Of a DNA stretch of 64,000 bases, positions 47,401-55,671 are shown piece after piece. Made by a program: the position numbers and the translations under genes. The notes beneath the pieces were generated by a model. That model did no database searches and was not told the origin of the DNA. It was given only the letters and a program-made list of their open reading frames with translations. This stretch comes from Acetobacter orleanensis (GTDB taxonomy: Bacteria; Pseudomonadota; Alphaproteobacteria; Acetobacterales; Acetobacteraceae), in NCBI RefSeq assembly GCF_001581005.1, contig NZ_LHZV01000065.1, forward strand, positions 1-64,000, given 5' to 3'. Within the stretch, counting starts at the first letter, position 1; every line of letters begins with the position of its first letter.

Positions 47401-47659
47401 CGCAGTCGAGGCCGGGTTTGGTCGTATTCGCCCGGTTATCATGACGGCTTCTGCCATGGTGATCGGCATGGTGCCGATGGCCACCAGTAATTCGCAGAAT
47501 GCGCCGTTGGGGAAAGCTGTTATTGGCGGCCTTATTCTAGCGACTGTTTCAACGCTTCTGTTTGTTCCCTGCGTTTACGCAATTTTTCACAATCGCTCTC
47601 ACACAAAAAAATCGGATCCGTCTGAATCGGGTCATGACAATGGGCAGGAGGCCGTCTGA
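44456..47659 (+). CDS. RND efflux transporter permease
   Basis: A 1067-residue inner-membrane pump of the AcrB/MexB superfamily. It has the expected 12 helices: one near the N-terminus (PYTFIVLSLLILAFG), large periplasmic domains, a helix block at about 335-500, a second periplasmic part, and a final helix block (about 890-1055). The proton-relay region LGGLALAVGILVDDATVMIENI holds the paired aspartates of TM4. The operon order permease, adaptor, outer-membrane factor is less common than adaptor first. The stop overlaps the adaptor start by one base (TGATG). The drug or metabolite exported cannot be told from sequence. Confidence 0.93.
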   Translation: MNAIVVTALKRPYTFIVLSLLILAFGVLSLFKAPTDVFPNIRIPVVSVVWTYGGMLPEEFAGRITYNYELAVTSTVEGIEHMESNSYYGRSIVNIYFQPGTDIGEAEAEVTAISQTVIKQLPDNIPAPMVMKLEASSVPVLALQITSEKQTPSDLYKIAMTRIRPVLVTVPGAVLPHPYGGMDSFIMVSLNQKQLQAHHLSAMDVQNALRKQNIVLPAGDQKIATTDWMVQTNATPRSMKELGDVPVKRVGNAVIYVHDVAEVYRGGHPQTNLVLVKGRQGVEVVVMKSGDASTLDVVARTKELLPRIQKLVPPDVHISILSDASIFVKDAIKDVVREMVTAAILTGLVVLLFLGSWRSTLIIATSIPLAILSAIICLLLSGQTINVMTLGGLALAVGILVDDATVMIENIDTHLEEGKELETAIIDAANQIVVPTLVSTLCICIVWTPLFRLSGVAGWLFMPMAEAIVYAMLASFILSRTLVPTMAKYLLAGQVHPGLHSDEHLALPKGVLGRFQNKFEHAFHTFRGAYGRFLERIVTKRGRFVAVFLGLSVLSLGLFLVNGQDFFPEVKSGMMQMHMRTPLGMRIETTGRIVSLVNDRIEKLLPGKVAGIINNCGLPEGPHNQAFIPTPSIGTQDCDLSISLKNEESPVWDYRKLLRKDLSEQFPGSAFTFQPADLTDKILNFGSPAPIDVQISGPELQSNYQYARLLVNKLRAIPGSADVVIQQTMKTPTLFVQGNRTFGQATGMTEADIANNELMTLSGSQTVDPQYWLDPKTGITFPLNVYVSQDQLTHYNDLLTIPVDKGDSDPKGTDMQLLGSISTITPTGTPGQVSHYNSMPEIDVYVSTEGSDLGAVLKQVRQVVADTQHDLPQTAVVDVRGQAVTMHGAYMELVAGLVVSIVLIYMLIVINFQSWIDPFIIISALPGALAGIAWSLFLTQTRLSVPALTGAIMCMGTATANSILVVSFAKERIALHGNALVAAVEAGFGRIRPVIMTASAMVIGMVPMATSNSQNAPLGKAVIGGLILATVSTLLFVPCVYAIFHNRSHTKKSDPSESGHDNGQEAV

Positions 47660-48858
47660 TGTCCACTCTTACAAAAAAACGTCTGTTTGTCGGCTGCCTG
47701 TTGTGTGTGCTTGTGGGATATGTGGCGTATCTGGAAGTGCAACACCTGCATAGTGAGGTGACATTGCAGGCTGATGCAGCACATGCCAGCGTGCCCGATG
47801 TTGCCGTGGTGCAGCCCAAGCCGGCCCCGCCCACATTGTCCATGACACTGCCGGGCAATATCAACGCTTGGTATGAAGCGCCTATTTACGCGCAGGTCTC
47901 CGGCTATGTGAAAATGTGGTATAAGGACTATGGCGCGGCCGTCAAAAAGGGTGATATCCTCGCGGAAGTCAACGCACCGGGACTGGATGCACAATATGCA
48001 CAGGCCAAGGCTGACCTTCAGGTAGCACAAGCCAAATATGGTCTTGCAACCGTGACCGCCAATCGCTGGCGTTCCATGGGAAAATCTCAGGCTGTCTCTG
48101 GGCAATCTGTTTCCGTGCAGAATGCTAATGAACAGTCAGCGCGTGCGGCATTGGAAGCGGCCCAGCATAATGTGGACCATTATGATGCTCTTGAGCAGTT
48201 CAAAACCATTGTTGCCCCGTTTGACGGCATCGTAACGGCCAGAAATATCAGCGTGGGTGACTATGTGGGCGCTGGGAGCGGCAATATGAACGCCAACGGC
48301 ACGGCCAGTGAACTGTTCACTGTAGCGGATACGCATGAAATGCGTCTTTTTGTCTCGGTGCCAGAAGTGCTGTCCTATGTTCTGAAACCGGGCCTGAAAG
48401 CGCGTGTTACAGTGCCGCAGTATCCCAATAAGGTGTTTACGGCCAACTTCCTGACCATCGCCAAAGGGTATGATCCCAACACGCGTACGGCGGTGACGGA
48501 ATTTACCATTGATAATGCGGATCAGAAGTTGTGGCCGGGCACGTTTGCCTCTGTATCTCTGTCTGCTCCGGCAGAGGGGGGTATTTATACCATTCCAACG
48601 GGAGCCTTGGTCTTTCAGGAAAAAGGTATGCAGGTTGTGACAGTTGATGCGCAGAACAAGGCGCATTACAAAAACATCACTGTGGGCCGTATGTCTGATG
48701 CCTATACGGAAGTGGATGCAGGTCTGAGCCCGACAGATCATGTCATCAACAATCCCCCGGCAGATCTTCTGGAAGGCCAGACTGTGCGCCTGAGTGTGCC
48801 GGAAAAAGGCTATCTTACAACTGCCAGCAGCAGCGATGACGAGGAGGATGACGAATGA
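47659..48858 (+). CDS. RND efflux periplasmic adaptor (membrane fusion protein)
   Basis: A 399-residue adaptor anchored by an N-terminal helix (about 7-23). The lipoyl/barrel-sandwich part begins YEAPIYAQVSGYVKMWYKDYGAAVKKGDILAEV. An alpha-helical hairpin (QAKADLQVAQAKYGLATV ... AALEAAQHNVDHYDALEQF) and a beta-barrel domain (DGIVTARNISVGDYV) follow. The C-terminus is unusually acidic (SSSDDEEDDE). The stop overlaps the next gene start by four bases (ATGA). It bridges the permease and the outer-membrane channel. Confidence 0.93.
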   Translation: MSTLTKKRLFVGCLLCVLVGYVAYLEVQHLHSEVTLQADAAHASVPDVAVVQPKPAPPTLSMTLPGNINAWYEAPIYAQVSGYVKMWYKDYGAAVKKGDILAEVNAPGLDAQYAQAKADLQVAQAKYGLATVTANRWRSMGKSQAVSGQSVSVQNANEQSARAALEAAQHNVDHYDALEQFKTIVAPFDGIVTARNISVGDYVGAGSGNMNANGTASELFTVADTHEMRLFVSVPEVLSYVLKPGLKARVTVPQYPNKVFTANFLTIAKGYDPNTRTAVTEFTIDNADQKLWPGTFASVSLSAPAEGGIYTIPTGALVFQEKGMQVVTVDAQNKAHYKNITVGRMSDAYTEVDAGLSPTDHVINNPPADLLEGQTVRLSVPEKGYLTTASSSDDEEDDE

Positions 48859-50543
48859 GCCTTGTTTCCAAACATCCTCATAACCCGTCTGGTAAGAATA
48901 CGCTGATGCCAAACAGATATAAGGTTCCTTTCGGAAAAACCCTTTTCCGGCGTAAAAACGTGCAAGGCGTCACACTTGTCGCCCTTACGGCGCTGAGTGC
49001 GTGTGATCTGGCCCCAGCCTATCAGGCTCCGCATTTTGTCGTGCCAGCCTCATGGCATGGGCAGGGGCTGTTCCGGGAAGCCCAGCCGCAGGATACAGTT
49101 CTGCGGTCGGACTGGTGGACATTGTTTGCAGACCCAACGCTCTCCACGCTTGAAGCGCAGGCAATGGAAGGGAATGCGGACCTGCAAGCGGCTGCGGAGC
49201 GGTTTATTCAGGCACGCTCCATTGTCATGGAGGCGCGGTCTGATCTGTTGCCGCATTTCGCATTGGCTTTTGGGTCAAGCAACAACAAAAGCTCTTCAGA
49301 CAGGCTGTTTCGTTATAAAGGCCCGATTACAGCCACAGATGAATTTTATGGCGGAATGGCAAGCTGGGAGCCGGATATCTGGTCTTCCATCCGTAACCGC
49401 GTAAGGGCTCAGAAATATTACGCGCAGGCACAGGCTGCGGAATATGCTTCTGCTCGTCTTAGCTTGCAGGCGGAACTGGCCACGGATTATTTCGTTCTGC
49501 GTGGGCTCGATGCCCAGAATGCCATCTATACTCAGTCCATCGCCTATTATCAGAAAGCTCTGCGTGTCACGCAGACACGGCTTGATTATCAGGATGCCAC
49601 GGGTATTGATGTCGCGCGTGCTAAAAACCAGCTTTACATGACGCAGGCGCGCCAGCTTGATGTGCAGGCGCAGCGCGAGGTGATGGAGCATGCGATAGCC
49701 GTTCTGGTCAATGCATCACCGTCATCCTTCCATATTCCAGAAGTTGCCAATCAGGATCAGGCAGAGCCTGTTTTCCCGCTCGGTATGCCATCGGAATTGC
49801 TGGAGCGCCGGCCAGACATTGCGGTGGCAGAGCGCGAAATGGCGCAGGCTAACCGGGCTATCGGCATAGCGCGTGCGGCGTTCTACCCACATGTCTCCTT
49901 CAACGCCAATGGCGGGTTTGATGCCAACGGGTTTGATCTGGCCAATCTGGCAAATAGCATGTGGTCTTATGGAGCGTCCGTTACCATGCCGCTGTTTGAA
50001 GGGGGACTGCGCAGAGCCCAGCTTCAGCGCACATGGTCAAACTATCGGGAAACACGCGACCATTACCGCATGTCCGTCCTGTCCGCCTTTAAAGACGTAG
50101 AAAACGGCCTGTCCATGACAGCACGGCTAAGAGCGGAAAACGTCCGATTAAAACAGGCTGTTGATGCCGCCATGCAGTCCCAGACCCTGACCATGACACT
50201 TTATAAAGGTGGCGCAGATGGGTATCTGGATGCCCTGATTGCGCAGGTCAACACGCTGGATGCGCGGATTGAGCAGGCACAGGTGCAGTCCCGTGCGCTA
50301 CAGGCCGCAGTCAGCATGGTGCGCGCACTGGGCGGTGGCTGGAATGATAAACTCCTCCCCACACCAGACCAGACCATGACCTTCACTGGCTTTCAGTATG
50401 ACGGGTTACACCATCCCCTCTCGGTCGGCGGCGTTGACTCCCCGCCAAACTCGGAACAGTACGAAAACCTGATGACAACAGGCCCTAAAATGCCCGCATT
50501 GAGCCAACCACAGACGGTGACTTCAAAAGCGAAGGCCCCATAA
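48855..50543 (+). CDS. Outer-membrane efflux lipoprotein, NodT/OprM family
   Basis: A 562-residue channel. The N-terminal region has a long basic lead, then VTLVALTALSACDLAPAY, a lipoprotein signal with the lipobox LSAC. APAYQAP after it is typical of NodT-family start regions. Two coiled-coil/beta repeats follow, with ELLERRPDIAVAEREM and GASVTMPLFEGGLRRAQL as the family signatures. ATG at 48855 overlaps the adaptor stop; the ATG at 48906 is an alternative giving a shorter lead. A terminator follows the stop. Confidence 0.92.
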   Translation: MSLVSKHPHNPSGKNTLMPNRYKVPFGKTLFRRKNVQGVTLVALTALSACDLAPAYQAPHFVVPASWHGQGLFREAQPQDTVLRSDWWTLFADPTLSTLEAQAMEGNADLQAAAERFIQARSIVMEARSDLLPHFALAFGSSNNKSSSDRLFRYKGPITATDEFYGGMASWEPDIWSSIRNRVRAQKYYAQAQAAEYASARLSLQAELATDYFVLRGLDAQNAIYTQSIAYYQKALRVTQTRLDYQDATGIDVARAKNQLYMTQARQLDVQAQREVMEHAIAVLVNASPSSFHIPEVANQDQAEPVFPLGMPSELLERRPDIAVAEREMAQANRAIGIARAAFYPHVSFNANGGFDANGFDLANLANSMWSYGASVTMPLFEGGLRRAQLQRTWSNYRETRDHYRMSVLSAFKDVENGLSMTARLRAENVRLKQAVDAAMQSQTLTMTLYKGGADGYLDALIAQVNTLDARIEQAQVQSRALQAAVSMVRALGGGWNDKLLPTPDQTMTFTGFQYDGLHHPLSVGGVDSPPNSEQYENLMTTGPKMPALSQPQTVTSKAKAP

Positions 50544-50959
50544 AACATCAGGACTTAACAACAAATTAGACTCTTCCGGATAATGCGTTTGTAAAAAAGG
50601 AAAATACGCCTTCGCATTATCCGGCTTTTTTCTTATTTGGCAGTTCTGTATCCGATAAACAATCTAGCGCAATTATGTCAGTCTTTTTCATTGACTGTAT
50701 CTGATTGGTTTTTTGGACGCCTCATTTGCCCATATCGTCAGCCAAACCAATACGTGGCGAGAGAGGGGTGTTTGGCGCACTTCCCTACAGTATCGAAGCA
50801 CTTCCCCGCCTACGGGCGTAAATCCACACCAGATAGCCAATTCTGTGAGCATGGCGTAGGCTCGGCGGCGAGGGTTTCTGGTAGAAAATTGGCAAACTTT
50901 GAATCAAGAGTGGCAAGCCCAATCTTAACTCGTTGTTTTTATTAAATTTTGTATGAAAG
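50544..50959. other. Gap between the efflux operon and tRNA-Arg
   Basis: Begins with the operon's terminator. The remaining 320 bases hold no recognised gene; short open frames on the reverse strand (about 54 codons near 50850) show no clear family. tRNA flanks like this often contain integration remnants, but no integrase or repeat was found. Confidence 0.4.
50576..50631 (+). terminator. Terminator of the RND efflux operon
   Basis: Twelve-base arms (50576-50587 and 50613-50624) around a 25-base loop, followed by a CTTTTTT run. Confidence 0.82.
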
Positions 50960-51036
50960 TGGTGGACCCGAGAGGATTCGAACCTCCGGCCTTCAGATTC
51001 GGAATCTGACGATCTATCCAACTGATCTACGGGTCC
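50960..51036 (-). tRNA. tRNA-Arg (anticodon CCG)
   Basis: Reverse strand. The seven-base acceptor stem GGACCCG pairs with CGGGTCC. The D arm reads AGTTGGATAG, the anticodon stem TCAGA/TCTGA encloses the loop TTCCGAA with anticodon CCG, and the T arm holds GGTTCGAATCC. The 3' CCA is encoded (50960-50962). It reads CGG codons. Confidence 0.97.
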
Positions 51037-51340
51037 GTGGGCTTCTCCCTAGCGCAAAGGCGGGGGGCTTGCCAAGCCCGTATTGTGGGGAGAAGGGCAA
51101 TTTCCTCACTCAATCGCGGCAAACAGGTTGGAAAACCCCTCCGGTACTTGATTGTCCAAACTTCGGGCCGGAGTGTGTCATTCCCGACGTTAAGAGTCGT
51201 GTGTGTCTCGCCGACAAGCATACTACCCGAAATCCGCCTCCTTTCGCGTGATGCAGAGCAGCCCGGCCTTGCGGCGGGAGCGCGTCTGTTCTTATCTTGC
51301 CTCTTGAGGTTGTCTGGCTGAAATCAAGAGGATTATATTC
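51037..51340. other. Gap upstream of tRNA-Arg and an exported protein gene
   Basis: Must hold the reverse-strand tRNA promoter and the forward promoter of the next gene. AAGAGGA precedes the start at 51341. No gene is supported. Confidence 0.4.
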
Positions 51341-51793
51341 ATGCTGAAATTTCGCCCCGTCTTTCTGGCTCTAACCGGCTGTCTGGCTCTTTCAGCCGTA
51401 TTGCCGAAGGCAGAGGCCGCACCGGCTCTTTCCTCTGGTCAGATTATGGTGCCACCCGGCCCGGCTCCCATGACAGCCACAACAGCAACCCCCGGTGTGC
51501 TGGATTATGATGGTATTCCGACAGTTGAACACGCTTCTGCCGAGAATGTCGGGGGTCTCATGTATTACTGCTACGCCCACCATCTCGTAACGGACACTAC
51601 CGTTCGCACGCTTGGCCGCCAGCTTGCCGCGCGCGAGGGTATTCGCGCCAATCCGGCCTATGCTTGGGGCGGGCAGGGGCAGCTTATGCTCAGCCCGACG
51701 GTTATGTTTGACATCACAACGCTCAACCGAGATCAGCAGGAAGCTGTTTGCAGCCGCTCCGCCTTGCGCGGCCCGGCTCTTCTGGCGCAATAG
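51341..51793 (+). CDS. Exported protein of unknown function
   Basis: A 150-residue protein with a clear signal peptide (VFLALTGCLALSAVLPKAEA, cut before APAL). The mature part is Pro/Thr-rich for about 40 residues. A compact region follows with ASAENVGGLMYYCYAHHLV and a cysteine near the end (QQEAVCSRSALRG); the two cysteines may pair in the periplasm. AAGAGGA precedes the ATG. The fRMsr gene starts ten bases after its stop. No family is recognised. Confidence 0.75.
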   Translation: MLKFRPVFLALTGCLALSAVLPKAEAAPALSSGQIMVPPGPAPMTATTATPGVLDYDGIPTVEHASAENVGGLMYYCYAHHLVTDTTVRTLGRQLAAREGIRANPAYAWGGQGQLMLSPTVMFDITTLNRDQQEAVCSRSALRGPALLAQ

Positions 51794-51802
51794 CGCACGT
51801 CT

Positions 51803-52402
51803 GTGAGTGCCCCTGATCACCGCCTGACGGCGGAAGACCTGCTTTCTGCTGCTACCGGCTTGCTGGCGGCAGAGCAGGACCCACTGGCTAATATGGCCAA
51901 TCTATCAGCCCTGATTTTTGAGGCTCTACCTGATCTCAACTGGGCGGGGTTTTATCTGTATCGGGCAGACGCATCCGCATTGGCCACCATTTTTACGTTA
52001 ACCGGTTCCACTGTGCCGAGCGGCCAGCCTGTTACTGCGCAAAGACTAACAGAAGCGCAGTCCGACGCACTGTTAGTTGCATCGACGCGAGGCGAACTTG
52101 TGCTCGGCCCGTTTCAAGGGCGTGTGGCCTGCACACGTATTGCCATGGGGAAGGGCGTATGCGGTACGGCGGCACTGTCTCGCGCGACGCAGCGTGTGCC
52201 GGATGTACACGCTTTTCCCGGCCATATTGCATGTGACACTGCCTCCGCGTCTGAAATTGTCATACCACTGGTGTTGAGCGGCCGTCTGCTGGGGGTGCTT
52301 GATCTTGATAGCCCCCGTAAAGACAGATTTTCCTCCGCGGACCAGCATTTGCTGGAAACACTGGTTGCAGCATTCCTCGCAACGCTGCCAGTGAGCGCAT
52401 AA
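51803..52402 (+). CDS. msrC: Free methionine-R-sulfoxide reductase (GAF domain)
   Basis: A 199-residue GAF protein of the fRMsr family, which reduces free methionine-R-sulfoxide. The three redox cysteines are Cys110 (GRVACTRI), Cys120 (GKGVCGTA) and Cys144 (GHIACDTAS), with the same 10 and 24 residue spacing as in the E. coli enzyme. SEIVIPL and GVLDLDSP are the other markers. The start is GTG at 51803. There is an insertion of about 40 residues (about 57-97) between NWAGFYLYR and LVLGPFQG, which are nearly adjacent in ordinary members. The substrate assignment rests on the cysteine pattern. Confidence 0.87.
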   Translation: MSAPDHRLTAEDLLSAATGLLAAEQDPLANMANLSALIFEALPDLNWAGFYLYRADASALATIFTLTGSTVPSGQPVTAQRLTEAQSDALLVASTRGELVLGPFQGRVACTRIAMGKGVCGTAALSRATQRVPDVHAFPGHIACDTASASEIVIPLVLSGRLLGVLDLDSPRKDRFSSADQHLLETLVAAFLATLPVSA

Positions 52403-52520
52403 AAATTAGCGCATCAAGTATGGAAGCATAAAATCGCCGCAGATTGCCGCCACCCTCCTCTTTGAGGTAAGATACACCTCAGATCCGCTCTCTTGTGGGG
52501 CGGAAGATAAGGAAATTTAC

Positions 52521-52916
52521 ATGCGTCGATTGATCACTCTGAGCGTGCTTGCCGCTCTGGCTGGCACCACGGTAACGACCGCGCAGGCAGAGCCGGGCGG
52601 TTGCCTGAAATACGGTGCCGTGGGGGCTGTGGGTGGGCATGTTGCTCATCATGGCGTGCTGGGTGCTGTGGGTGGGTGCATTACGGGGATGTATCGCCGC
52701 CACGTTTACCGGAAAGAAGCCAAGCAGAAGGCTGCCCTGTATGATCAGGAGCATCCGGGCGCAAAAGGAAACTACGCTGAAAAAGCGACCGCTTATGATG
52801 TGGAACATTCCACTCAGCCGGGCAAAATGAACCCGGATGCCGCACCGCAGACTGGCGCTCAGCCCGCGCCGCAGGGTCAGACAGCGCAGCCCCAGCAGGG
52901 CGACACGCACATCTGA
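52521..52916 (+). CDS. Small exported glycine-zipper-like protein
   Basis: A 131-residue protein with a signal peptide (LITLSVLAALAGTTVTTAQA). A glycine-rich hydrophobic stretch with small-residue spacing (YGAVGAVGGHVAHHGVLGAVGGCITG) follows. The rest is a charged segment and a Pro/Gln/Ala tail. The glycine spacing suggests membrane association. The function is unknown. A stem-loop follows the stop. Confidence 0.75.
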   Translation: MRRLITLSVLAALAGTTVTTAQAEPGGCLKYGAVGAVGGHVAHHGVLGAVGGCITGMYRRHVYRKEAKQKAALYDQEHPGAKGNYAEKATAYDVEHSTQPGKMNPDAAPQTGAQPAPQGQTAQPQQGDTHI

Positions 52917-52922
52917 TACACG

Positions 52923-52953
52923 CCCCTCCGCCTGCGTTTTGTGGGCGGAGGGG
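52923..52953 (+). terminator. Stem-loop, weak terminator candidate
   Basis: Ten-base GC-rich arms (52923-52932 and 52944-52953) around an 11-base loop, seven bases after a stop codon. There is no real T run, so termination is uncertain. Confidence 0.45.
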
Positions 52954-53026
52954 TGAAGTCTTAACTCATGCGTTGCTTCCGGAAGCCTCTGACACAGGAC
53001 GTTCTGGCGCAGGATAAAACAGCCTC

Positions 53027-53374
53027 ATGTTTTTCTGGCTAAAGGCGCTGTTGTCTGGCTTGATTATTGCGCTTGTTTCCACGATTGCCCGCCGCTATCC
53101 GGGCCTTGGCGCTTTGGTTGCCTCTCTCCCTCTTATTTCCGTCTTCGGGATGATCTGGCTCTGGCTGGAAACCAAAGACCCCACGCGTATGGAAGCGCAT
53201 GTGGGCGCAACGTTCTGGTACGTGCTCCCCTCCCTGCCCATGTTTCTGCTCATCCCGTTGGTCATGCGTCATGGCGTGCCGTTTTGGCTGGCGCTAGGGG
53301 CGGGGTGTGGCGTGACGATTCTGCTTTATCTTATAATGGTCTGGCTTGCCCCGAAGCTGGGCATTCAGATGTAG
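53027..53374 (+). CDS. DUF3147 family membrane protein
   Basis: A 115-residue protein with four hydrophobic helices (about 3-20, 28-46, 63-80 and 84-107). The pattern FWLKALLSGLIIALVSTIARR ... SLPLISVFGMIWLW is that of the DUF3147 family, of unknown function. It stands alone and is convergent with the CHRD gene, with 13 bases between stops. Confidence 0.8.
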   Translation: MFFWLKALLSGLIIALVSTIARRYPGLGALVASLPLISVFGMIWLWLETKDPTRMEAHVGATFWYVLPSLPMFLLIPLVMRHGVPFWLALGAGCGVTILLYLIMVWLAPKLGIQM

Positions 53375-53387
53375 GCGGCAGGCGTAG

Positions 53388-53831
53388 CTACTCGCTCTTT
53401 GCCAGCCAAGCCCGCACTTCACCGCCGGGTGCTTTCTGGGTGTGCAGCTTCAGGTAAAGGCGTCCGTCAAGCAAATCCTGCTCCGTCTGGGAACTCAGCA
53501 TGACACTGCCGCTTAGCGGGCTTTTATAGGGGCCGCGGACAGTGACTTCCGGCGGTCCGTCGTGGCCGGGTAGAGCAGGACCATGCAGATGCGCAATGGT
53601 CACGGGCCCGCTCAGGCCTTCCCACGTCACGGTATAACGCAGCACATGCGCGCCGGGATAATAGAGCGCCATCACGTTTCCATGCGCGTGGGTCGACGCA
53701 CCGTGTTCCGCTTCAAGTTTTCCAGAAAATAACGTGCTCTGCTGGGCCCGTGCTGGCGTTACTAGCGCGCCTGTGCTGAGGAGGCCAAGAGCCAGTAAGG
53801 CACTGAAAGCCGGTTTGCGGAGCAGAGTCAT
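53388..53831 (-). CDS. CHRD domain exported protein
   Basis: A 147-residue protein. The signal peptide (FSALLALGLLSTGALVTPARA, then QQS) is followed by one CHRD domain: VLRYTVTWEGLSGPVTIAHLHGPAL and a later GGEVRAWL ending, the two halves of this beta fold found in chordin and many bacterial exported proteins. The role is unknown. An ATG 15 bases earlier (53846) is possible; 53831 gives a more normal signal peptide. Confidence 0.87.
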   Translation of the reverse strand: MTLLRKPAFSALLALGLLSTGALVTPARAQQSTLFSGKLEAEHGASTHAHGNVMALYYPGAHVLRYTVTWEGLSGPVTIAHLHGPALPGHDGPPEVTVRGPYKSPLSGSVMLSSQTEQDLLDGRLYLKLHTQKAPGGEVRAWLAKSE

Positions 53832-53846
53832 CACAGCAGATCCCAT

Positions 53847-54279
53847 ATAACGTCACAAGCTGAGTCAGCCTGCCCAAGATGCAGGCATCACCGCAGCTTC
53901 AAAACGCATAAAACAGGGGGCCGTTGCCGCTGCTTACAAAACGTGAACGCTTACTCGAAGTCCCGCAGCACGCCTTCACGGTCAAATGGGCGGTCTGGCG
54001 TGCGGCTGAAATGGACGCGCGGCTGGGTGCCGTCCGCCTTTATTTTTTGGCGCAACGTTGCAAGCCAGCGCTCGGTTGCGGCGTCCCGCTGGAGGGAGGG
54101 GGAGGAAGTTTCTGGTCCGGGGCGGGAAGACTGAGGCATCATCTTGCTCACAAGATAGAAGGAGGTCTGGCACTCTCCTACACCCGTTCCCCTCCCTGCG
54201 GGTGTGACGCTTTTTTGAAATCACCGCGTCCTGACGCCTTCAGCCGCCTTTCAGTAAAAAATAGCGAGGCCATAATTGT
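53847..54279. other. Gap upstream of the CHRD gene and downstream of the S41 peptidase
   Basis: Holds the CHRD promoter region and one possible small gene (53951-54142). Nothing else is recognised. Confidence 0.4.
53951..54142 (-). CDS. Possible small hypothetical protein
   Basis: A 63-residue frame from the ATG pair at 54142. The composition is plausible for a soluble protein: Ser/Pro-rich start, an ATERWLATLRQKIKADG helix, and a basic/acidic end. The ribosome site is poor and a GTG at 54151 is an alternative. No family is recognised; it could be chance. Confidence 0.35.
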   Translation of the reverse strand: MMPQSSRPGPETSSPSLQRDAATERWLATLRQKIKADGTQPRVHFSRTPDRPFDREGVLRDFE

Positions 54280-55671
54280 CTAGCGTACCGGGTGCTGGTT
54301 CAAACTCTGTTCCAACCATGCTTTCGCCGCGTTCTGCGCCATGTCTGGGGCCACCTGCACCTCATCAGGTTCAATCGGGCCTTCATAGCGCCTGCCTGTT
54401 CGGTCCAGCTCAAAAAATGCGGCAACGGCCAGCAGTCCACCGTCCGGTAGCCGGAAGCTTTTGTTCCCTGTGGTCTGACCATGCGTCGGGGTGCCGAAAA
54501 AACGCGTGGCCGGTCGGCCTTTCAGTGCAATCGCCACAGCCTCGCCCGCGCTGGCTGTATGCGGGCCAATCAGCACCGCTACAGGCAAGTGGGACAGGTC
54601 TGGGGTGGTCATATGCTCTGCCGCATTTTGCGTCCCGGCCCGCCAAGGGGAAGAGCGTTTTCCTGCTCGGTTCTCAAAAAACCCTAGATCATTCGGGCCA
54701 AGTAGTGGCTTTAAAGCCTGAAGCATCGGCCACATATTTCCACCGCTATCTCCGCGCAGATCCACAATCCATCCGCGTATTTCGGGCGCTTGTGCAAAAT
54801 GCTGCTCTGCTGTTTGGATAAATGCGGTCAAAGCCTCAGGGGCATGTGCGGTAAAAGAGGGAATGGATATCAGGCCAATATCAGAAGAAATTTTCTGAAA
54901 ACTTGGCATAAGGGGTGTCCGGTCCGCCATCCTGCGGCGCGTGACGGGTGGCATGACAAAACTGTGCCCGTCCTGCAAATCAGCCAGCAGGCGCCGCATT
55001 GCGGCATAAACATCGTCGACTGATCCTTTTGCAGCCAGATCAAGCAGAGGCTGCGTGCGGGTTTCCCAGTCAATCAATGGAGCATGCAGCGCGTATGTTC
55101 GCACGGCATCAAGCGCAAAGCGCATGGTCTGCATTGCAAGAGGCTCCGCGGCTTTGTCAGGGGTCGCGGGTGGAGAAAAATAAGCGTCAAGCCCACAGAC
55201 AGCCACCGTGCCCGGTCCTTTCATCATTACGCCATAAACCAGTCGCGTTGTGTGCGATGGCACCAGCAACGTGAGCGTGCGGGACAGGTTTGCTCCGGTT
55301 CCGCGCACTGGATTATTTTCGGTGTTTGTCAGCGCAATTTGCTTCGGGCCGTCGTAAGCCCCCGCCCACAGCCCGGCCCCTACCGATACGTTCTGCGCAT
55401 TGAAGACAGCATGCACCTGCACGACCTTGTTTTGTAAATGGTCTGCGGAGAGCATGCTCCGTGTTGCGGCATACTGGTTTGGGGCTGCTGTAGCGGACTG
55501 GAGTGTTACAGAGCTTTTACCATCAGAGCAGGTCGTCCCAGCCGCTAAGGTAAACTGATGCTGTGGATCAAACAGTGACCGCTGGACTGAGTCCGCAAAG
55601 CAAAGAGCCGGCTGCATCAGGCAGGTGTAACCTGCTGTTAAAAGAACTGTCTTATTGAGTGATTTTTTCAC
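54280..55671 (-). CDS. S41 family (C-terminal-processing-like) peptidase, exported
   Basis: A 463-residue protein with a signal peptide (VLLTAGYTCLMQPALCFADS). A beta-rich region (about 30-165) is followed by the peptidase fold: a helical part with LLADLQDGHSFVMPP near residue 225, then WIVDLRGDSGGNMWPML, then IGPHTASAGEAVAIAL with the nucleophile Ser374 (TASAGE) and TRFFGTPTHGQTTGN. These are the tail-specific-protease core elements. A PDZ domain is not evident, so it differs from CtpA. It probably acts in the periplasm or at the envelope on an unknown substrate. Confidence 0.85.
   Translation of the reverse strand: MKKSLNKTVLLTAGYTCLMQPALCFADSVQRSLFDPQHQFTLAAGTTCSDGKSSVTLQSATAAPNQYAATRSMLSADHLQNKVVQVHAVFNAQNVSVGAGLWAGAYDGPKQIALTNTENNPVRGTGANLSRTLTLLVPSHTTRLVYGVMMKGPGTVAVCGLDAYFSPPATPDKAAEPLAMQTMRFALDAVRTYALHAPLIDWETRTQPLLDLAAKGSVDDVYAAMRRLLADLQDGHSFVMPPVTRRRMADRTPLMPSFQKISSDIGLISIPSFTAHAPEALTAFIQTAEQHFAQAPEIRGWIVDLRGDSGGNMWPMLQALKPLLGPNDLGFFENRAGKRSSPWRAGTQNAAEHMTTPDLSHLPVAVLIGPHTASAGEAVAIALKGRPATRFFGTPTHGQTTGNKSFRLPDGGLLAVAAFFELDRTGRRYEGPIEPDEVQVAPDMAQNAAKAWLEQSLNQHPVR

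Noticed and set aside
50785-51021. Integrase remnant at the tRNA-Arg 3' side
   Set aside because: Frames near the tRNA were read for integrase motifs (Arg, His-x-x-Arg, Tyr) and none were found; no repeat of the tRNA 3' end was seen nearby.
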